Assembly: GCA_035690495.1 (NCBI GenBank)
Contig: DASSKK010000008.1
Span: forward strand, 1-64,000
Length of the DNA stretch: 64,000 nt
Direction: 5' to 3'
DNA from: DASSKK01 sp035690495
GTDB lineage: Bacteria > Actinomycetota > Actinomycetes > Propionibacteriales > Nocardioidaceae
Shown: positions 1 through 15,886 of the stretch, one piece after another
How positions within the stretch are numbered: position 1 is the first letter of the stretch
Layout: every line of letters begins with the position of its first letter
Translations under genes and position numbers: made by a program
The notes under the pieces: model-generated
Told to the model about the DNA's origin: nothing
Databases searched by the model: none
Seen by the model: only the letters and a program-made list of their open reading frames with translations

Positions 1-1
1 G

Positions 2-616
2 AAGACCGGTCAGACGTTCGTGAGCAAGGAGCAGAAGGTCAAGGCGTTGTTCGACGACGTGGCGAGCCTGTCGTCGACCAGTCGTGACTTCTTGCAGGCC
101 AACGGGAGCAACATCATCCGCCTGTCCCGGCAGGGCCAGGCTCAGCTGCCGTTGTATGCCGAGTACTCCCCGGAGTACCCCTGCCTGCTCGAGGGGATGG
201 TGAACTGGATCCCGCACATGGAGCAGACCTACCGCGGCTTCACGCTGCACATCACTCTCGAGACGCTGCCGAACATGCCGACCGGCTACACCCCGGCCGA
301 CTCTCCCGTCTACGACGCGCACAACGGCCCGCACTGCTCGATGCTGCCCAACCCGCCGTACTCCCAGGCCAACCCTGGCCCGCAGCCGCCGGTGCACGCC
401 GTCCACGACGGTGTGCAGGGCAGCCACGGCAAGTTCCGCCCCCGGCCGGCCACATCGTTCGACGAGACCTCCGGCTACGCCGGCACCGCGGCCGAGCGCT
501 CCGTCGTGGACCGCCTGGTCGGCCCGGTGATGGGTGTGTCCCCTGCGCGGGTCCCCGACGTGGCGTCGCTGCTGTTCGCTCCCTTGGCACGAGGAAGCGA
601 GGTGAGCGTGGGATGA
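2..616 (+). CDS. MCE family protein, MceA position (5' end outside window)
   Basis: Only the C-terminal 204 residues are present; the frame is open from base 2, so the gene starts upstream. Mce proteins are substrate-binding subunits of multi-subunit lipid or sterol importers that cross the actinobacterial envelope. The visible part is the family's C-terminal region: a helical stretch, then a Pro/Gly/Tyr-rich tail containing GPHCSMLPNPPY, typical of the first Mce subunit. The MCE beta-barrel domain itself is not in the window. Its stop overlaps the start of the next mce gene (ATGA at 613), so the six Mce subunits are translationally coupled. The A position is inferred from its being the first of six consecutive mce genes. 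Confidence 0.85.
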   Translation, partial: KTGQTFVSKEQKVKALFDDVASLSSTSRDFLQANGSNIIRLSRQGQAQLPLYAEYSPEYPCLLEGMVNWIPHMEQTYRGFTLHITLETLPNMPTGYTPADSPVYDAHNGPHCSMLPNPPYSQANPGPQPPVHAVHDGVQGSHGKFRPRPATSFDETSGYAGTAAERSVVDRLVGPVMGVSPARVPDVASLLFAPLARGSEVSVG

Positions 617-1647
617 AGCTGTTGGACAAGAAGACGTCCGCCGACCTGGTCAAGCTGGTGGTCTTCGTGGTCGTCACCACGCTGGCCACCGGACTCCTGG
701 TGGTGGCGATCGGCAACCTGTCGTTCGGGGACACCAACACCTACAAGGCGGTCTTCAGCGACGCCACCAGCGTCGTCAAGGGCGACGACGTGCGTATCGC
801 CGGCGTGAAGGTCGGCAGCGTCCAGGACATCGCGATCTACGACAAGGACAAGGCCCTGGTCACCTTCGAGGTCGACAAGACCGACCCGGTCACACAGAGC
901 ACGTACGCCGCGATCCGCTACCGCAACCTGGTCGGTCAGCGCTACATCGCGCTGACCCAAGGTGTCGGCGGACCGAAGGTTCTCGATCCCGGCTCCACCA
1001 TCCCGATCTCGCGCACCAAGCCGGCCCTGGACCTGACCGTGCTGTTCAACGGCTTCAAGCCGTTGTTCCAGGCGATGTCTCCCGCAGACGTGAACAAGCT
1101 CGCCTACGAGATCATCACCGTGTTCCAAGGCGAGGGCGGGACGCTGCAGGGCCTGCTCGCCCACACCGCCTCGGTGACCACGACTCTGGCGCACCGAGAC
1201 AAGGTGATCGGTGCCCTGATCACCAACCTCAACCACGTGATGGTCACCATCGGCAACCGCGACTCCGAGCTGTCCGAACTGCTGATCCGGCTCCGCGAGT
1301 TCGTGTCGGGGCTCTCGCACGACAGACACGCGATCCTGGGCTCCCTCGACTCGGTGTCCAACCTGGCGGTGCAGACCTCCGACCTGGTCACCGGGATCAG
1401 GCCGGGGCTGAGCGAGGACGTGCACCAGCTGCGCAAGGTGGCCGGGACCCTCGACCGCAACAAGGCGGAGATCGACCGCGCCCTCCAGGTGCTGCCGATC
1501 AAGCTGAACAAGGTCGGCCGGACGGCCACCTACGGCTCCTGGTTCAACTTCTACCTGTGCAACTTCCAGGGCCGGGTCAGGTTGCCTGCCGGGGTCTCGC
1601 TGCCGATCAACTACAACACCGGCGGAGCGAGGTGCCATCTGGGATGA
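613..1647 (+). CDS. MCE family protein, MceB position
   Basis: A 344-residue Mce substrate-binding subunit. An N-terminal membrane anchor (about residues 14-36, rich in V/L/T) is followed by the MCE domain (about 40-120, with the sequence VVKGDDVRIAGVKVGSV) and a long helical region to about 300. The C-terminus has a two-cysteine loop (YLCNFQ and ARCHLG). The ATG overlaps the previous stop (ATGA), and the stop overlaps the next ATG. In this family six different subunits are thought to form a hexameric lipid conduit with YrbE permeases and an MceG/Mkl ATPase; those partner genes would lie upstream. Substrate cannot be read from sequence. Confidence 0.9.
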   Translation: MKLLDKKTSADLVKLVVFVVVTTLATGLLVVAIGNLSFGDTNTYKAVFSDATSVVKGDDVRIAGVKVGSVQDIAIYDKDKALVTFEVDKTDPVTQSTYAAIRYRNLVGQRYIALTQGVGGPKVLDPGSTIPISRTKPALDLTVLFNGFKPLFQAMSPADVNKLAYEIITVFQGEGGTLQGLLAHTASVTTTLAHRDKVIGALITNLNHVMVTIGNRDSELSELLIRLREFVSGLSHDRHAILGSLDSVSNLAVQTSDLVTGIRPGLSEDVHQLRKVAGTLDRNKAEIDRALQVLPIKLNKVGRTATYGSWFNFYLCNFQGRVRLPAGVSLPINYNTGGARCHLG

Positions 1648-2630
1648 GCATCCCGTTCCGGGAGAGGAACCCGGTCGTCATCGGGGCGATCAGCATCGCG
1701 GTGATCATCGTGATGATGCTGGCCGCGTTCAACGCCGACAAGCTGCCGCTGATCGGTGGCGGCGACACCTACTACGCCGCCTTCCACGAGGCCGGCGGCC
1801 TGAAGGCCGACGACGAGGTCCGGATCGCCGGCGTCCGCGTCGGGAAGGTGGCGTCGGTCGACCTGCAAGATGGCCACGTCCGGGTCGAGTTCCGGGTCGA
1901 CAAGGGAGTGAAGTTCGGCAGAGGCACGGGCGCGGCCATCAAGATCAAGACGCTGCTCGGCGCCATGTATCTCGCGCTCCAGCCTCACGGGCACGGGCAG
2001 CTGGCCGAGGGCAGTCAGATCCCCGCGTCGCGGACCACTTCCCCGTTCGACGTCGTGCAGGCCTTCAGCGGCCTGGCGCAACGGTCCGAGGACATCGACA
2101 CCCACCAGCTCGCCTCCGCGCTGAACACGCTCGCGACGCTGACTGAGAACACCCCGGCCGAGTTCCGCTCCGCGCTGAAGGGTGTCTCCCGGCTCTCGTC
2201 GAACATCGCCGCCCGCGACCAGCAGCTGCAGACCCTGCTCACCCACATGCACAAGGTCTCGAAAGTGCTGGGCGATCGCCGCGGGGACCTGGTCACGCTG
2301 ATGCGCGACGGCGACAAGCTCTTCCGCGCGTTGGCGGCACGACGTCAGTCCGTGCACGACCTCCTCGTGGCCACCAGCAGGCTCTCGACGCAGTTGACCG
2401 GCCTGGTCGAGGACACGCGCGCCGACCTGAAGCCGGCGCTCCGACACCTGTCCCACGTGGTCGCAGTGCTCCAGAAGAACCAGGACAACCTCGACAACAG
2501 CCTGCGGCTGATGGCTCCGTTCTACCGGGTGTTCGCGAACACCCTCGGCAACGGTCCCTGGTTCGACACCTACATCCAGAACCTCCCGCCGATCCCCTCG
2601 GTCGGCTCGTCACTGCTCGGGACCCAGTGA
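1644..2630 (+). CDS. MCE family protein, MceC position
   Basis: Read from the ATG at 1644, which overlaps the previous stop as ATGA, this is a 328-residue Mce subunit; a longer frame upstream only overlaps MceB. It has one N-terminal membrane helix (about residues 11-27), an MCE domain (LKADDEVRIAGVRVGKV, about 45-120), and a helical C-terminal region with repeated Leu/heptad spacing (about 150-300). It lacks the proline-rich tail seen in the E position. It acts as one of six cell-envelope subunits of the importer. The stop overlaps the GTG of the next gene. Confidence 0.9.
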   Translation: MSIPFRERNPVVIGAISIAVIIVMMLAAFNADKLPLIGGGDTYYAAFHEAGGLKADDEVRIAGVRVGKVASVDLQDGHVRVEFRVDKGVKFGRGTGAAIKIKTLLGAMYLALQPHGHGQLAEGSQIPASRTTSPFDVVQAFSGLAQRSEDIDTHQLASALNTLATLTENTPAEFRSALKGVSRLSSNIAARDQQLQTLLTHMHKVSKVLGDRRGDLVTLMRDGDKLFRALAARRQSVHDLLVATSRLSTQLTGLVEDTRADLKPALRHLSHVVAVLQKNQDNLDNSLRLMAPFYRVFANTLGNGPWFDTYIQNLPPIPSVGSSLLGTQ

Positions 2631-3814
2631 GGACGGCGATGAGTGAGATGGACGCGAAGATGGCCGGATTCACCCGAATCCTGTCGGCGGTGGCCGTGCT
2701 GGCCGTCGTGGTCGCGCTGGTGCTCGTGTTCCTGCCCGGCCACCGCGAGAAGCACCTGACGGCGTACTTCCCCCGCACCGTCTCGCTCTACGAGGGCTCG
2801 GACGTGCGCATCCTCGGAGTGCCGGTCGGCACGGTGGACTCCGTGACGCCGTCGGGCACCGACGTCCGGGTCCGGATGTCCTACGACGCCAAGTACAAGG
2901 TGCCCGCGGACGCCAAGGCCGTCATCATCTCCCCGGCGATCGTGGGCGACCGCTACGTCCAGCTCACCCCCGTCTACCACAGCGGCCCGGTGATGGCGGA
3001 CGGCAAGGTACTCCGGCCCAAGCGGACGGCCACCCCCCTCGAGCTGGACGAGATCTACAAGAGCGTCGACCAACTGATGGTCGCTCTGGGGCCCAACGGC
3101 GCCAACAAGCACGGTGCGCTCACCCATCTGCTGAACTCCACGGCCAAGAACTTCGCCGGTCAGGGCGCACAGTTCCACACGACGATCAAGAACCTGGCCA
3201 GGTTGACCTCCACGCTCGACGACAACAAGGACCAGCTGTTCGGCACCGCCAGGCAGATCGAGCGCTTCGTGAACGCCTTGGCGAAGAACGACAAGACCGT
3301 CCGTCACTTCAACGACTCGCTGACCGCCTCCGCCGACCTGCTGAAGGACGAGCGGCACGATCTCGCCGCGGCGCTGCACAACCTCGGGATCGCCATGCAG
3401 CAGGTGCGGTCCTTCGTCAAGCAGAACAAGCACGTGCTGTCGAAGAACATCAAGGGCCTGGACCAGATCTCCAAGATCCTGGTCAAGCAGCGCGCCGCTC
3501 TCGACGAGGTGCTCACCGACGCCCCCGACGCGCTGACGAACCTCTTCCACACCTACAACCCGGCCGCCGGCACCCTGGACACGCGCACCAACCTCGGCGA
3601 GAACATCAGTGCGCTGACCGCCAACCCGGCCAGCCTGCTGTGCGCGCTCGTGCACCAGGCGAAGGCACCCAAGAAGGCGTGCAGCCTGATCAAGAAGGCA
3701 CTGCCACGTCCCGCCCCGCACGCCGGCACCGGGCCGGCCGAGAGCTCTCGCAAGGTGGTCCAGGTGGAGCACATCGACCGCTCCTTGGCCGGGATCGTGG
3801 AGGTGCGCAAGTGA
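2627..3814 (+). CDS. MCE family protein, MceD position
   Basis: A 395-residue Mce subunit. The GTG at 2627 overlaps the preceding stop (GTGA); an ATG at 2639 is an alternative start. There is a membrane helix at about residues 17-37, an MCE domain with LYEGSDVRILGVPVGTV (about 53-130), and a long coiled-coil-like helical region with many Asn/Asp/Lys residues (about 170-310). The C-terminal 50 residues include two cysteines (LLCALV and KKACSL). Spacing and architecture match the D member of actinobacterial mce operons. Confidence 0.9.
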   Translation: MRTAMSEMDAKMAGFTRILSAVAVLAVVVALVLVFLPGHREKHLTAYFPRTVSLYEGSDVRILGVPVGTVDSVTPSGTDVRVRMSYDAKYKVPADAKAVIISPAIVGDRYVQLTPVYHSGPVMADGKVLRPKRTATPLELDEIYKSVDQLMVALGPNGANKHGALTHLLNSTAKNFAGQGAQFHTTIKNLARLTSTLDDNKDQLFGTARQIERFVNALAKNDKTVRHFNDSLTASADLLKDERHDLAAALHNLGIAMQQVRSFVKQNKHVLSKNIKGLDQISKILVKQRAALDEVLTDAPDALTNLFHTYNPAAGTLDTRTNLGENISALTANPASLLCALVHQAKAPKKACSLIKKALPRPAPHAGTGPAESSRKVVQVEHIDRSLAGIVEVRK

Positions 3815-5295
3815 GGATCCTGAGCGCACGACTCCGCGGTCCTGCCCGGCTGCGTAGACGGCTGGGCACCCGGCTCGCGCGTGCCGTCGTGCTCGTCCTG
3901 GTCGGCGCGGTGTCGCTGACCGGCTGCGACTTCTCGGTCTACAGCATCCCGCTGCCCGGTGGCGTCGATCTCGGCGACCACCCGTACACGGTGACCGTCG
4001 ACTTCCGTGACGTGCTCGACCTGGTGCCGCAGTCCGCAGTCAAGGTCGACGACGTCACGGTGGGCAGGGTGGACGCGATCAGCCTGGACGGCTACACGGC
4101 CCAGGTGAAGGTGTCGCTGCGCGGCAACGTGAAGCTGCCCGACAACGCGGTAGCCGACATCAAGCAGACCAGCCTGCTGGGAGAGAAGTTCGTCTCGCTC
4201 AGCCCGCCCCCCGACGGAGCCGGCCACGGACGTCTCGGTAACGGCGACGTGATACCGCTGCAGCGCACCGGCCGCAACCCGGAGGTCGAAGAGGTGCTCG
4301 GAGCATTGTCGCTGCTGCTCAACGGCGGCGGCGTCGCGCAGCTGAAGACGATCTCCACCGAGCTGAACAAGGCGCTCTCCGGGCGGGAGACCGACGTACG
4401 CTCCCTGCTCGAGCAGCTGAAGACCTTCATGCAGCAGATCGACGGCCACAAGGGCACGATCGTCACCGCGATCAGGAGCCTGAACAAGCTGTCGATCTCG
4501 CTGAACAAGCAGACTCCGACGATCGAGAAGGCTCTGGACCGGCTGCCGGGCGCGATCGCGTCGATCAACCGGCAGCGCGACGACCTGGTCAAGATGCTCA
4601 AGGCGCTCGCCAAGCTCAGCTCGGTCGGCACGAGGGTGATCAAGGCCTCCAAGGAGGCCACCATCGACAGCCTGCGGTCGCTGGCCCCGACGCTGACGGA
4701 GCTGGCCAAGGCCGGTGACGCGCTGCCCAAGTCCCTGCAGGTCTTCTTGACCTACCCGTTCGTGGACGCGGTCGTCGGCACCAACCCGGCCCAGGCGCGC
4801 AACCTGCACATGGGCGACTACACCGACCTGTCGATCAAGCTCGACCTCGACCTCACCGGCAAGGGCGGAGGGTCGCTCCCGCAGCCCAGCGAGGTCTGCA
4901 AGCAGCTCCCCGGCGTCGGCAAGCTGTGCGGCGATGCGCTCGAGCAGGTCGAGAAGTGCCTGGCCAACCCGACGCTGTCGAACCCGGCCTGCAAGAACCT
5001 GCCGCAGAACCTGGTCAAGAGCATCTGCAAGAACGTGCCCGGCCCGCTCGGCAAGCTCTGCGGAGGCGGCGGCGGCGGCCCATCTCCGAGCCTGCCGCCG
5101 TTGCCTTCGCCGAGCCTGCCGACGTTACCGACCCTGCCGCTTGCGACAGGCGACGGCACCGCCGGCGGCTGCACCCTCGGGATACTGTGCCGTCCCGCCG
5201 CAGGGGAGGGGGCGCACCGTACGTCCTCGGGACCGTCCGTCCGCTACGACACCGACCTCGGTGCCCTCCTGGTGTGGGGGATGATCCAGCGATGA
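3811..5295 (+). CDS. MCE family lipoprotein, MceE (LprK-like) position
   Basis: A 494-residue Mce subunit starting at GTG 3811, overlapping the previous stop. Its N-terminus is a basic stretch, a hydrophobic helix and a lipobox ending LTGC with Cys39, so it is expected to be lipid-anchored, as the E subunit is in mycobacterial mce operons. The MCE domain covers about residues 55-135, followed by a helical region to about 330. The C-terminal part is unusual: several Cys residues (about 350-420, likely disulfides), a run of glycines, then a Pro/Ser/Leu low-complexity stretch. The stop overlaps the next ATG. Confidence 0.9.
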   Translation: MRILSARLRGPARLRRRLGTRLARAVVLVLVGAVSLTGCDFSVYSIPLPGGVDLGDHPYTVTVDFRDVLDLVPQSAVKVDDVTVGRVDAISLDGYTAQVKVSLRGNVKLPDNAVADIKQTSLLGEKFVSLSPPPDGAGHGRLGNGDVIPLQRTGRNPEVEEVLGALSLLLNGGGVAQLKTISTELNKALSGRETDVRSLLEQLKTFMQQIDGHKGTIVTAIRSLNKLSISLNKQTPTIEKALDRLPGAIASINRQRDDLVKMLKALAKLSSVGTRVIKASKEATIDSLRSLAPTLTELAKAGDALPKSLQVFLTYPFVDAVVGTNPAQARNLHMGDYTDLSIKLDLDLTGKGGGSLPQPSEVCKQLPGVGKLCGDALEQVEKCLANPTLSNPACKNLPQNLVKSICKNVPGPLGKLCGGGGGGPSPSLPPLPSPSLPTLPTLPLATGDGTAGGCTLGILCRPAAGEGAHRTSSGPSVRYDTDLGALLVWGMIQR

Positions 5296-6587
5296 TCACC
5301 CGGAAGACCAAGCTGCAGATCCTGGTGTTCGTGCTGATCACCGTGGTCGGAGTCGCCTACGTCGGGGCCCGCTACGCGAAGCTCGACCGGTTGCTGACCG
5401 ACACGTCGTACCACGTCGTGGCCCACTTCCCGGAGTCCGGAGGCATCTTCACCGGCGCCGAGGTCTCCTACCGGGGAGTCGCGGTCGGGCAGGTCAGCGC
5501 GATGCGGCTCACCCACAAGGGCGTCGACGTCGTGCTGAACATCCAGAACGACACCAAGCCGATCCCCACCGACTCCAAGGCTGTCGTCGCCGACCGCTCG
5601 GCGGTGGGCGAGCAGTACGTCGACCTGCAGCCGCAGACCGGCCACGGGCCGTACCTGTCCGAGGGCTCCCAGATCCCGATGGACATGACCGAGACGCCGA
5701 TCTCGACGACCCGCTTGCTCACCGACATCGACACCACCGTGAACTCGGTGAACAAGAAGAGCCTGCAGACCGTCACCCACGAGTTCGGCAAGGCGTTCAA
5801 GGGAACCGGGAAGAGCCTCGGTCGCATCATCGACACCTCCGACGCGTTCATCAGGGCCGCCAACGCCAACTTCGACATCACCACCGCTCTGCTGCAGGAC
5901 GGCAACACGGTGCTGAAGACCCAACAGGCCAAGGCGTCCGACATCAAGAGCTTCTCGAAGGACCTGGCGCTCTTCTCCGACACCCTCGCTGCCAGCGACC
6001 AGGACCTGCGCACCGTGATCGAGAACGGCAGCGCCACCGCCAACCAGCTCGACTCGTTCCTGAAGAAGAACGGCGTCGACCTCGGCGACCTGATCAACAA
6101 CCTGGTCACCACCGGCGAGATCACCGCCAAGCACGTCAACGGCACCGAGATGATCCTGGTGGTCTACCCCTACGTGGTCTCGGGCGGGTACACGGTGGTC
6201 TCCAAGGACCCGAAGACCGGGCTGTACGACGCCCACTTCGGGCTGATCATGGCGCAGAACCCACCCGTCTGCCACAACGGCTACCAGGGCACCGACAAGC
6301 GCAGTCCCTTCAACCGCGGCAACCGGCCGATGAACACCGACGCCCGGTGCACCGAGCCGCAGGCGCAGACCAGCGCACGCGGCGCACAGTGGGCTCCACG
6401 CAGTCGCCCGGGCGCTGCCTACCGTGCCCCCGTCGTCGGCACGTACGATTCCCGTACCGGAAAGGTGCACTACACCGATCACAACCCGAGCGGTGACGTG
6501 ACCTACACCGGTGGGGCCGCCGCCGCGATGGGCGAGCAGTCCTGGAAGTGGCTGCTGCTCCAGCCACTCGCAGGGGGCCGGCAGTGA
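5292..6587 (+). CDS. MCE family protein, MceF position
   Basis: A 431-residue Mce subunit from ATG 5292 (ATGA overlap). There is a membrane helix at about residues 8-28, an MCE domain with IFTGAEVSYRGVAVGQV (about 50-130), and a helical region to about 320. The C-terminal tail (about 320-431) has Cys residues (PPVCHNGYQG, DARCTEP) and a Gly/Tyr/Thr-rich end. It is the last of six consecutive Mce subunits and is followed, again with a 4-base overlap, by an Mce-associated membrane protein. Confidence 0.9.
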   Translation: MITRKTKLQILVFVLITVVGVAYVGARYAKLDRLLTDTSYHVVAHFPESGGIFTGAEVSYRGVAVGQVSAMRLTHKGVDVVLNIQNDTKPIPTDSKAVVADRSAVGEQYVDLQPQTGHGPYLSEGSQIPMDMTETPISTTRLLTDIDTTVNSVNKKSLQTVTHEFGKAFKGTGKSLGRIIDTSDAFIRAANANFDITTALLQDGNTVLKTQQAKASDIKSFSKDLALFSDTLAASDQDLRTVIENGSATANQLDSFLKKNGVDLGDLINNLVTTGEITAKHVNGTEMILVVYPYVVSGGYTVVSKDPKTGLYDAHFGLIMAQNPPVCHNGYQGTDKRSPFNRGNRPMNTDARCTEPQAQTSARGAQWAPRSRPGAAYRAPVVGTYDSRTGKVHYTDHNPSGDVTYTGGAAAAMGEQSWKWLLLQPLAGGRQ

Positions 6588-7192
6588 CCCCGACCACGGC
6601 TCAGGAGTCGCCTTCAGTGACCTCGCCAGCAACCCCCTCCGGGACCGAGCACGACGACGAGACCGCTCGGCTGACCGAGCCCCCCAAGCGCGCACGGATG
6701 AGCCCTCGGCTGAGCTGGGCGATCACCGCGTTCCTCGCGCTCGTGGTCGTGCTGGCGTTGGTGGTGGTGGTGCTGGAGCTGGTCGTGCTGCGGCCCCGCG
6801 ACGCCAAGGCGCAGGCCGAGCAGCAAGCACGCTCGGAGGTGGTCCGGACAGCCGAGCGGTTCACCGCCCAGGTCAACAACTACAAGGCCAGCTCCATCGA
6901 CGAGTACAAGAAGCACGTGGCAGCGATGCTCTCCCCGAAGTTCAAGAGCCAGTTCGACGCGGCGATGAAGGACATCGTCAGCCAGGTCCAGCAGTTCAAG
7001 ATCAGCTCCAAGGGCGACGTACTCACCTCCGCAGTCGCCAGCCTCGACCCCGACTCGGCACAGGTGCTGGTCGTCGCCGACGCCAGCACCAAGAGCACGT
7101 TCGGTCCGCGGGCCCGGCACTTCCGCTGGAAGGTGTCGCTGGTGAAGCTCGGGGGCAAGTGGCTCATCGACGACTACACCCCGGTCGCCTGA
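6584..7192 (+). CDS. Mce-associated membrane protein (Mam)
   Basis: A 202-residue protein read from GTG 6584, which overlaps the mceF stop (GTGA). A polar, Thr/Ser/Glu/Pro-rich N-terminus (1-40) precedes one strong membrane helix (about 43-68). The extracytoplasmic C-terminal domain (about 75-202) has the SNARE-like/NTF2-like pattern of Mam proteins and ends GKWLIDDYTPV. Mam proteins are encoded after mce genes in actinobacteria and are thought to support assembly or stability of the importer. The domain family is inferred from sequence pattern and position. Confidence 0.8.
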   Translation: MTPTTAQESPSVTSPATPSGTEHDDETARLTEPPKRARMSPRLSWAITAFLALVVVLALVVVVLELVVLRPRDAKAQAEQQARSEVVRTAERFTAQVNNYKASSIDEYKKHVAAMLSPKFKSQFDAAMKDIVSQVQQFKISSKGDVLTSAVASLDPDSAQVLVVADASTKSTFGPRARHFRWKVSLVKLGGKWLIDDYTPVA

Positions 7193-7201
7193 GGCCTGAC
7201 G

Positions 7202-8032
7202 ATGAACCCCAACCCGACTCTCTACGACATCCTCGGCGTGCCGGAAGACGCCAGCGCCGACCAGATCAAGCGTGCCTGGCGCGACGCCGCCGAACGCTTC
7301 GAGCCGGGCTCCGGCGGGTCCGCCGCCCAGTTCCGGTTGTTCAACGAGGCCGCCGAGGTCCTGCTCGACCCGGAGCGCAGACGCGAGTACGACGCCCAGC
7401 TCGAGTCCACCGCCGCCCCCGTCGAGGCAGGGACCGACGAGGCGATCGAGCCTGCCGGGACCGAGGAGGCCGGCGAGGGCTGGACCGTGCCCGTGCCCGC
7501 CGGGGCCGAGAGCGGCGCCGAGACTCCGGCACGGCGCCCCGTGCCGCTGGGCTGGACCGTGGGCCTGGGTGCCCTCGCGGTGGTGCTGGTCGTCTTCGCC
7601 GCGGTCTACGGCATCCCGCGCTGGAAGGACGTCCGGCACGCCGACAAGGTCGACGAGGCGACATCTACCGCCCCCGCGGTGGCCGAGCGGGCGGCCACGA
7701 CGATCCTGTCCTACGACTACAAGAGCCTCGGCACCGACGAGAAGGCCGCGCAGAACTACATGACCGGCTCGTACGCGAGGAAGTACACCCACACCTTCGA
7801 CAAGCTGGTCCGTCCGCATGCACCCGAGCTCAAGGCCCACGTCGTCGCCGATGTGAAGGCCTCCGGCGTCATCCACGCCGACCCCGACCGGGTCGCGGTC
7901 CTGCTGTTCGTCAACCAGGTCACCACGAGCACCGCCAACGGCGGGAAGCCGCAGACCGCCCTGAACCGGGTGGAGCTGAAGATGAAGCACACGGGCGGCC
8001 GATGGCTGGTCGACGGCATCACGTCCTATTGA
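7202..8032 (+). CDS. J-domain protein fused to Mce-associated membrane domain, HPD motif lost
   Basis: A 276-residue protein beginning 9 bases after the Mam stop, so in the mce operon. Residues 5-66 are a J-domain by pattern: LYDILGVPEDASADQIKRAW at the front and LLDPERRREYD at the end. The tripeptide His-Pro-Asp that J-domains need to stimulate DnaK is replaced by Phe-Glu-Pro at residues 33-35. An acidic linker (70-110) leads to one membrane helix (about 114-138) and a C-terminal domain resembling the preceding Mam protein (ends GGRWLVDGITSY). A cytoplasmic J-like head on a periplasm-facing Mam tail is what is seen; a structural rather than chaperone role is inferred. Confidence 0.75.
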   Translation: MNPNPTLYDILGVPEDASADQIKRAWRDAAERFEPGSGGSAAQFRLFNEAAEVLLDPERRREYDAQLESTAAPVEAGTDEAIEPAGTEEAGEGWTVPVPAGAESGAETPARRPVPLGWTVGLGALAVVLVVFAAVYGIPRWKDVRHADKVDEATSTAPAVAERAATTILSYDYKSLGTDEKAAQNYMTGSYARKYTHTFDKLVRPHAPELKAHVVADVKASGVIHADPDRVAVLLFVNQVTTSTANGGKPQTALNRVELKMKHTGGRWLVDGITSY

Positions 8033-8038
8033 CGGTGC

Positions 8039-8067
8039 TTGACTCGCAGCCGCGATGGGGTCATGCT
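8039..8067 (+). promoter_or_regulatory. Candidate upstream rpoB promoter
   Basis: TTGACT (8039-8044), a 17-base spacer, and CATGCT (8062-8067). The -35 is close to the housekeeping consensus; the -10 lacks the first T. It lies just after the last mce-operon gene and about 190 bases before rpoB. Confidence 0.35.
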
Positions 8068-8117
8068 TCTGGTGCCTCCCGGGCTGTCGGGCCGTCGCGC
8101 GACGCGCTCCCTCGGGT

Positions 8118-8147
8118 TTGTGCCCAGGCTCGGTCATGGGTTAGTAT
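8118..8147 (+). promoter_or_regulatory. Candidate proximal rpoB promoter
   Basis: TTGTGC (8118-8123), an 18-base spacer and TAGTAT (8142-8147), a good actinobacterial -10. It would give a leader of about 100 bases before the TTG start of rpoB. The ribosome binding site is GGAAGGA at 8243-8249. Confidence 0.5.
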
Positions 8148-8255
8148 CGATCCTTGCGCCTGCCCTCAAATGCTCTCCTGCCTGCCCGGATGGTTGGTTT
8201 GTGGTTGGCCGGTGCCATCGCTCGATGAGTCCGCGAGCCCTCGGAAGGACCCCTC

Positions 8256-11771
<3,516 letters not shown>

Positions 11772-11779
11772 AGGGAGAC

Positions 11780-11825
11780 GGTGGTTGAGGAGCCGGAGCG
11801 CTAGCGGAGGCGTCTCGAAACCACC
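11780..11825. repeat. Dispersed palindromic repeat between rpoB and rpoC
   Basis: A 46-base element beginning ggtggttgaggagccggagc and ending cgtctcgaaaccacc, whose ends are inverted (GGTGGTT/AACCACC). A second, inverted copy lies at 43497-43540 after rpsM. Such elements occur in intergenic DNA of related actinobacteria; the copy here would be transcribed in the rpoB-rpoC mRNA. Confidence 0.7.
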
Positions 11826-11878
11826 GGGCCCAGGCCAACGACTCGAGAACCACGAAGACACCAGGGAAAGAAGCCAGA

Positions 11879-15780
<3,902 letters not shown>

Positions 15781-15781
<1 letters not shown>

Positions 15782-15864
15782 TTGAGATGTGCCTCGTTCC
15801 CTGTTGAGTTGGGCCCCGTTCCGAAACGAGGCAGAACTCGGTGCCTAACAAGGCCCAACTCAAC
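15781..15864. repeat. Four-unit interlocked inverted repeat after rpoC
   Basis: Two direct units (gttgagatgtgcctcgttcc at 15781-15800 and gttgagttgggccccgttcc at 15803-15822) are followed by two inverted versions (15825-15840 and 15847-15864). The 13-base arm 15803-15815 pairs perfectly with 15852-15864; a 9-base tgcctcgtt/aacgaggca pair (15789-15797 with 15825-15833) crosses it, so the two stems cannot nest and could form a pseudoknot. It may end rpoBC transcription, but there is no T tract. Confidence 0.6.
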
Positions 15865-15873
15865 GGGGGCGCT

Positions 15874-15879
15874 TAGACT
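15874..15879 (+). promoter_or_regulatory. -10 element for leaderless Nudix gene
   Basis: TAGACT followed by 7 bases and the GTG at 15887, the spacing expected when transcription starts at the start codon. No ribosome binding site and no clear -35 are visible. Confidence 0.45.
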
Positions 15880-15886
15880 GCGCGGC

